This document shows, in pieces, positions 60,066 to 64,000 of a stretch of 64,000 nucleotides of DNA. The position numbers were made by a program, and so were the translations under genes. The DNA is from Agromyces sp. S2-1-8. Its GTDB lineage: Bacteria > Actinomycetota > Actinomycetes > Actinomycetales > Microbacteriaceae. The stretch lies in assembly GCF_021129215.1 (NCBI RefSeq), contig NZ_JAJOLP010000001.1:434001-498000 (forward strand). Direction: 5' to 3'. Numbering within the stretch: the first letter of the stretch is position 1; the number at the start of each line of letters is the position of its first letter. The notes under the pieces were generated by a model. The model did not search any database. It was not told where the DNA came from and saw nothing but the letters and a program-made list of their open reading frames with translations.

Positions 60066-60449
60066 ATGGCCGCCGTCATCGGAACCGTCTTCGTCGCCCT
60101 CGCCGCCCTCCTGCACGGCTACATCTTCCTGATGGAGAGCGTGCTGTGGACGCGCCCGTCCACCTGGAAGCGGTTCGGCGTCGCCGACCAGGCGCAGGCC
60201 GACGCCACGCGCCCGATGGCGTACAACCAGGGCTTCTACAACCTGTTCCTCGGCATCGGCGCAGCCCTCGGGCTCGTGCTGTACTGGGCCGGCGCGATGC
60301 CCGTCGGCAAGACGCTCGTGCTGTTCACCACGGCGTGCATGTTCCTCGCGGCGGCCGTGCTCACGACGACGGGTCGCGGCTATCTGAAGCCGGCGCTGAT
60401 GCAGGGCACGCTCCCGCTGATCGGCTTCGTGCTGTTCGCCTTCGCCTGA
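60066..60449 (+). CDS. DUF1304 family membrane protein
   Basis: A 127-aa protein with four transmembrane segments. HGYIFLMESVLWTRPSTWKRFG and YNQGFYNLFLGIGAALGLVLYWAG match the DUF1304 family. ATG at 60066; the upstream open frame belongs to the HNH remnant. Function unknown. Converges with the minus-strand operon. Confidence 0.87.
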   Translation: MAAVIGTVFVALAALLHGYIFLMESVLWTRPSTWKRFGVADQAQADATRPMAYNQGFYNLFLGIGAALGLVLYWAGAMPVGKTLVLFTTACMFLAAAVLTTTGRGYLKPALMQGTLPLIGFVLFAFA

Positions 60450-60480
60450 GGCGGAGCGCACCGCCGGAGCGAGGGACCGG

Positions 60481-61095
60481 TCAGCCCAGCAGCTCGCCGA
60501 GCACGACGAGGGCGACGGCCGTGAGCCCGCCGACGGCGACGAGGCACGCCCCCGCGAAGACGGCGATCGCCGCCGCGGCGCTGCGTCGCGTCCGGCGGCG
60601 CACCGACGGCAGCGGGCGGTCGGTCGCGCGAGTGGCCGGCGGTCCGTCGGCGAACCGCGGCGGCGCGGGCGGGGCGGATGCCTCGATTTCGCGCACCTCG
60701 TAGCGTTCGAGCGGGCCGGGGCCGGCACCGGGTTCGGCGGTGCGCAGCACGTCCTCGGCGACCGGGGCGGGGGCCGGGCGGCGTCGATCGCGACGGCGGG
60801 GCGTGTTCATGACCGGCTCGCCGTGCGTGAGGCGCTGCTTCACCTGGTCGCCGCGCTCGACCACCCGGGTGGCGTCGTCGGAGTCGGCCGGGCGCACGAC
60901 GACCGTCGCATCGTCGGCGGCATCCGCCGCATCGGCCCCGGGAGCCGCGGCATCGGGATGGCCGCGCTCGACCACGATCGTCGCGTCGGGATCGCCGGCC
61001 GCCCTGATGACGACGGTGGCGTCCTCGTCGTGCCGGTCGGCGATCACGCCGTCGACGTTCAGGTCGGTGTCGTTCAGGTCGGTGTCGTCGCTCAT
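60481..61095 (-). CDS. Membrane protein with DATVVxR repeats, part of the FHA/PP2C operon
   Basis: A 204-aa protein. N-terminus DDTDLNDTDLN encoded by a 15-nt tandem repeat (61057-61086), then four repeats of D-A-T-x-V-V-x-R (EDATVVIR, PDATIVVER, DDATVVVR, DDATRVVER), an Arg-rich stretch, and one C-terminal transmembrane helix (AAAIAVFAGACLVAVGG). The ATG overlaps the phosphatase stop (ATGA). The acidic-Thr-V-V-x-R unit fits a kinase substrate and FHA docking site; the FHA protein and PP2C phosphatase next to it make a phospho-signalling role likely. Function unknown. Confidence 0.75.
   Translation of the reverse strand: MSDDTDLNDTDLNVDGVIADRHDEDATVVIRAAGDPDATIVVERGHPDAAAPGADAADAADDATVVVRPADSDDATRVVERGDQVKQRLTHGEPVMNTPRRRDRRRPAPAPVAEDVLRTAEPGAGPGPLERYEVREIEASAPPAPPRFADGPPATRATDRPLPSVRRRTRRSAAAAIAVFAGACLVAVGGLTAVALVVLGELLG
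61057..61086. repeat. 15-nt tandem duplication GTTCAGGTCGGTGTC x2
   Basis: Two exact copies at 61057-61071 and 61072-61086 in the start region of the repeat protein, encoding tandem DTDLN units. Confidence 0.9.
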
Positions 61096-61931
61096 GAGCG
61101 TCCCCGCACCGGAATCGTGGTCTCGTCGTCGACCTCGGGCCCCTCGGGCGGTGTCGGTCGCGGCAGCCCGGTCGTGGCGTCGCCCTGCTCGTCGATGCCG
61201 CCCGAGACGACGTCGACCACGACGACCGTGATGTTGTCGCGACCGCCGGCCTGCCGGGCGCGCTGCACGAGTGCGGCCGCGGCCGACTCGGGGCGGCCGC
61301 TCATGGTGAGCGTCGCCCGGATGCCCTCGTCGCTGACCTCGCCGGTCAGCCCGTCGCTGCAGATGAGCAGCCGTTCTCCGTTCACCACGGGCAGCAGCCA
61401 GCTGTCGGCGGTCGAGTCGGGTGCGCCGATCGCGCGCGTGATGACGTTGCGCCGTTCGAACGTCGCGAGGTCCTCGGGCTGCATTGCCCCGCTGTCGACG
61501 AGCTCCTGGCCGAGGGAGTGGTCGACGGTCAGCTGCTCGAGCACGGTGCCGTGATGGCGGTACACGCGCGAGTCGCCGACGTTGAACACGAGCCATGCGG
61601 GTTCGCCGTCGTCGTCGACGAGGGCGATGCCGGCGACCGTCGACCCGGCGCCGCGGGCCGTCGTCGCGGCGACGGCGGCGACCGCGTCGCTCGCCGTCGC
61701 GAGGGCCGAGCGCACGTCGGTGACGGTCGCGAGCTGCTGTCCGACGACGTGCTCGCGGAATGCCGCGACCACCGCGGCGCTCGCCCGGTCGCCCGCCTCG
61801 TACCCGCCCATGCCGTCGGCGACGACGTAGACGGGCCATTCGGCGAGGGCGGCGTCCTCGTTGGCGCGCCGGACGAGCCCGACGTCGGTCGCGGCGGCGG
61901 CGGAGAGGATCACGGCACGAGCGTCGGTCAT
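61092..61931 (-). CDS. PP2C-family serine/threonine phosphatase
   Basis: A 279-aa protein. Metal-binding RRANEDAALAEW, VVADGMGGYEAGDRASA, FNVGDSRVYR, LLICSDGLTGEV and GGRDNITVVVV are the PP2C motifs with the catalytic Asp residues. C-terminal tail ends DDETTIPVRGRS, an acidic-Thr-x-x-V-x-R motif like that repeated in the next gene. No transmembrane segment. Dephosphorylates pSer/pThr proteins, opposing an STPK encoded elsewhere. Overlaps both neighbours by ATGA. Confidence 0.93.
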   Translation of the reverse strand: MTDARAVILSAAAATDVGLVRRANEDAALAEWPVYVVADGMGGYEAGDRASAAVVAAFREHVVGQQLATVTDVRSALATASDAVAAVAATTARGAGSTVAGIALVDDDGEPAWLVFNVGDSRVYRHHGTVLEQLTVDHSLGQELVDSGAMQPEDLATFERRNVITRAIGAPDSTADSWLLPVVNGERLLICSDGLTGEVSDEGIRATLTMSGRPESAAAALVQRARQAGGRDNITVVVVDVVSGGIDEQGDATTGLPRPTPPEGPEVDDETTIPVRGRS

Positions 61932-63457
61932 CGGCCGCCCGCGGTCTCGTCGACGCGCTCGAGCCGGACGCCGAGCGTGCCGAGCACGAATCGGTCGCCC
62001 ACGGGCGTCGGCACGCCCGCGTCGATGAGCTGGTCGACGCCCGAGCCGTCGGGCACCATCACGCCGTTGGTCGAATCGAGGTCGGTGATCGCCCACTGCT
62101 CGCCCTCGAGGCGGAGCACGGCGTGGGTCTTCGACAGCGTGCGGCTCGGGTCGGGCACGACGAGGCGCTGCTCGCCCGTGAGCGCTTCGCGCGGGTTCCG
62201 GCCGAGCACGACCACGACGGCGTCGAGCGAGAGCGGGTTCCCGTCGTCGAGCACGAGGCGCCACGGCACGGTCGGCCGCCGGGTGACGACGACCGTCCGG
62301 TCGAAGGGGTCGTCCTCGCCGTCGCCCGTGACGATCGTCTCCGCGTCGGCGGGGTCGTAACCGGCGATGGGCGTCGCGGCGGCTGCGGCGAGGCCGGGCG
62401 GCGGCGCGACCGGCAGCCCCGGCAGAGGAGACGGCACGGGCTGGGCCGCCGCGGGCGGGGCGGGGGCCGCAGCAGGCGTTGCCGGGGCCGCAGCAGGCGG
62501 TGCCGGGGCCGCAGCAGGCGGTGCCGGGGGCGTCGCGGCGGGCGAAACCGGCGTCGCCGCGGGCGGCGGCATCACCGGCGCCGGCGGCAGCGGCTCGATG
62601 CGTCCGGGAATGCGTGCCGGCTCGGCGGGCGCAGCGGCGGGTGCGGGGGGCGCGTCGCTCGGCGGGGCGAAGAGCGACGACAGCGCCGCGGCGCCTCCGG
62701 TCGCGCCGGTTCCGCCCGGCTCGGCGGAGGCCGGGGGCGGCACGGCCGGGCCGGCGACCGTCGCGGAGCCGGGCACGGCAGCTGCAGGCGGCGCGGCGTT
62801 GGCGGGTGCCGCCCACGAGGCCGGCGGCGCGGTCTGCACGGGCGCCGCGGGCTGGACGGGCGCCGCGGTGGGCGCCGGCGGAACGATCGGCGCCGGTCCG
62901 GCCTGCTGCTGCTGCGCCAGGAACCATCCGTCGGGAGCGGCCGGCGCAGCGACCGGGGTCGACGGCGCTGCCGCGGCCGGTGCGGGCGCGCCCGGAGCCG
63001 TGCCCGCGAGCGGTCCGGTCGGAGCGACGGGCGGGATCTCACCGGCCGGCGTGCTCCGCACCGGCATACGACCCTGCTCGGGGTCGGGCGACGGGCCGAA
63101 CGCGAGCACGGTCGCCCACACCGGCGGCAGCAGCACGCCGAGCACCGTCGTGCCGATGCCCCGCCAGCTCTGCTGGCTGATGCGGTGGAGCGCGAACACC
63201 TTGAACACGATGCCCACGATCTGCGCGAGCGGCACGTAGAGCAGCAGTGCGAGCCACGGCTGCTGACCGCCGATCTTGAAGAGCTGCATCTCGTTGTACA
63301 CCGGCACCCACGCCGACCATGCGGGCTGGCCGAAGCGCTTCAGCACCTTCGCGAACATCACCGCGTACCAGACGTACACGCCGACGGCGACGAGGAAGGA
63401 GATGCCGAGCATCATGAGCGAGAGCGCGGCGAGTTGCTGCGTGTCGGCGTTGGTCAT
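61928..63457 (-). CDS. FHA-domain protein with N-terminal DUF5684-like membrane domain
   Basis: A 509-aa protein. Four N-terminal spans (LAALSLMMLGISFLVAVGVYVWY onward, with FGQPAWSAWVPVYNEMQLFKIGGQQPWLALLL), then a 250-residue Pro/Ala-rich linker containing FDRTVVVTRR, and a C-terminal FHA domain (LGRNPREALTGEQRL, LSKTHAVL, ITDLDSTNGVMV). SKTH replaces the usual SRxH, but the STNG loop is intact. FHA domains bind phosphothreonine. A 21-nt unit is repeated three times at 62466-62528. ATG 63457 with GAGGAG; coupled to both neighbours by ATGA. Confidence 0.85.
   Translation of the reverse strand: MTNADTQQLAALSLMMLGISFLVAVGVYVWYAVMFAKVLKRFGQPAWSAWVPVYNEMQLFKIGGQQPWLALLLYVPLAQIVGIVFKVFALHRISQQSWRGIGTTVLGVLLPPVWATVLAFGPSPDPEQGRMPVRSTPAGEIPPVAPTGPLAGTAPGAPAPAAAAPSTPVAAPAAPDGWFLAQQQQAGPAPIVPPAPTAAPVQPAAPVQTAPPASWAAPANAAPPAAAVPGSATVAGPAVPPPASAEPGGTGATGGAAALSSLFAPPSDAPPAPAAAPAEPARIPGRIEPLPPAPVMPPPAATPVSPAATPPAPPAAAPAPPAAAPATPAAAPAPPAAAQPVPSPLPGLPVAPPPGLAAAAATPIAGYDPADAETIVTGDGEDDPFDRTVVVTRRPTVPWRLVLDDGNPLSLDAVVVVLGRNPREALTGEQRLVVPDPSRTLSKTHAVLRLEGEQWAITDLDSTNGVMVPDGSGVDQLIDAGVPTPVGDRFVLGTLGVRLERVDETAGGR
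62466..62528. repeat. 21-nt tandem repeat x3 in the FHA-protein linker
   Basis: Copies at 62466-62486, 62487-62507 and 62508-62528 (consensus starts GCCGCAGCAGGCGGTGCC; one base differs in the first), encoding Pro/Ala units of the linker. Likely length-variable between strains. Confidence 0.85.
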
Positions 63458-64000
63458 CGTGCGGGCTCCTCGAGTGATGCGCGAGCAGGTCGGAACGGGT
63501 GGAAGAGTGAGGCGAGGGACAGCCTCGCGGAAAGTCGGCGTCGAGCGCGAGCAGCCGCGCGGAGCTCGCGCCGTTCGGTGTCGACGATCGCCCACGCCGC
63601 ATCGGCGTCGGAGGCCGACGGCGGGTCGCCGGCGAACACCGCGCGGGCGACCAGCGAGGCGAGCGAGACGGCCGCAGGACGACCGGCCGCGCGGGCGGTG
63701 TCGGCGCGGACGGCGCGCTCGGAGTCGATCACGCCGTGGTCGATGTAGAGGTCGACGAGCTCGTCCCACGCGCCGACGATGCGCACCTCGGGTACCGGGT
63801 CGTTGCGACGCCGTCGCGTGCGCGCCCCCTTCACGACGAACAGCACGATCAGCGGGAGCACGAGGAACAGTGCGGCGGCGACGCCGAGGCCGACCCAGCG
63901 CAGCGTCGCGAACAGCGACGAGCCGAACACCGTGTCGTCCTTCGGCGGCGCCGCGGCGGCGTCGCTCGACTCGCTCTGCGCCGACGGCGGATCGACGGTC
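63454..64000 (-). CDS. Transglutaminase/DUF4129-type membrane protein, C-terminal part (5' end outside window)
   Basis: The open frame runs to the right edge. The visible part has a Pro/Ser/Ala-rich extracytoplasmic linker, one span (TLRWVGLGVAAALFLVLPLIVLFVV) and a cytoplasmic tail with RRRRNDP, then VGAWDELVDLYIDHGV, the arrangement of the C-terminus of TgpA-like transglutaminase-domain proteins that cluster with MoxR ATPase and DUF58 genes in actinobacteria. The catalytic domain is outside the window, so the assignment is tentative. Confidence 0.6.
   Translation of the reverse strand, partial: TVDPPSAQSESSDAAAAPPKDDTVFGSSLFATLRWVGLGVAAALFLVLPLIVLFVVKGARTRRRRNDPVPEVRIVGAWDELVDLYIDHGVIDSERAVRADTARAAGRPAAVSLASLVARAVFAGDPPSASDADAAWAIVDTERRELRAAARARRRLSARLSLASLFHPFRPARASLEEPAR

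Noticed and set aside
2417-60684. GGATGCCTC as ordinary codon-bias by-product
   Set aside because: The codons used (GAT, GCA, TCC) are minor in this sequence, alternative synonymous spellings of Asp-Ala-Ser are not similarly abundant by eye, and intergenic copies exist.
1-64000. tRNA, rRNA, CRISPR array, insertion sequence or prophage
   Set aside because: No cloverleaf-like sequence, regular repeat-spacer array, transposase, integrase or phage structural gene was seen.

Overview
The window is about 71% G+C. It carries tightly packed genes with many GTG and TTG starts, 4-nt ATGA/GTGA gene overlaps, a DUF222-type HNH endonuclease remnant, F420-dependent and SufS/SufU-type genes, and short GTCTCGATACGCTCGC palindromic repeats. 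Together these point to a Microbacteriaceae-like actinobacterium (Agromyces/Microbacterium type). That placement is inference from gene content; no rRNA or tRNA is present. It reads as ordinary chromosome with no phage, integrase, transposase or CRISPR.

Layout. 1-5.4 kb: two ROK-family paralogues flank an MFS carrier and a type-B carboxylesterase. 5.4-12.3 kb: polyprenol-phosphate glycosyltransferase, POT-family peptide symporter, DUF4097 lipoprotein, an anchored hypothetical protein, an F420-type LLM oxidoreductase and a clostripain-like protease. 12.4-17.1 kb: amidohydrolase/permease pair with a divergent TetR, then Lrp and GntR regulators. 17.2-24.2 kb: RimK-type ligase fused to a TrkA-C domain, divergent from a RimB-like retropepsin; then PutA divergent from a LysR. 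24.2-28.3 kb: META-domain lipoproteins, WYL regulator and a drug-type ABC exporter. 28.3-41.8 kb: FAD oxidoreductase, several regulators with their operators, two DoxX-type proteins, AI-2E and DHA2 transporters, a thioesterase, a three-gene set of anchored proteins and an M24 peptidase. 41.8-48.7 kb: GntR-prpD-prpB-prpC 2-methylcitrate operon with sufS-sufU divergent. 48.7-60.5 kb: HIBCH-type hydrolase, LysE, PEBP, TrhO, TetR/FAD monooxygenase, LssY-C protein, ICL/PEPM enzyme, ABC exporter translationally coupled to an AlkZ-like winged-helix protein, HNH remnant and DUF1304. 60.5-64 kb: an ATGA-coupled minus-strand operon of a transglutaminase-type protein (partial), an FHA protein, a PP2C phosphatase and a membrane protein with repeated DATVVxR motifs.

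The most striking signal is not a gene. The 9-mer GGATGCCTC (nearly always GGATGCCTCG) occurs 32 times by hand count on the two strands, against about one expected. It lies mostly inside genes, in one reading phase (Asp-Ala-Ser on one strand, Glu-Ala-Ser on the other), using codons that are otherwise uncommon here, and also in intergenic DNA. It behaves like a DNA-level signal.

The other system worth attention is the FHA/PP2C operon at the right edge. The phosphatase tail, the linker of the FHA protein and the repeat protein share an acidic-Thr-hydrophobic-Val-x-Arg motif, suggesting a phosphothreonine docking circuit. Several divergent regulator/target pairs have clear palindromic operators, which are listed individually.
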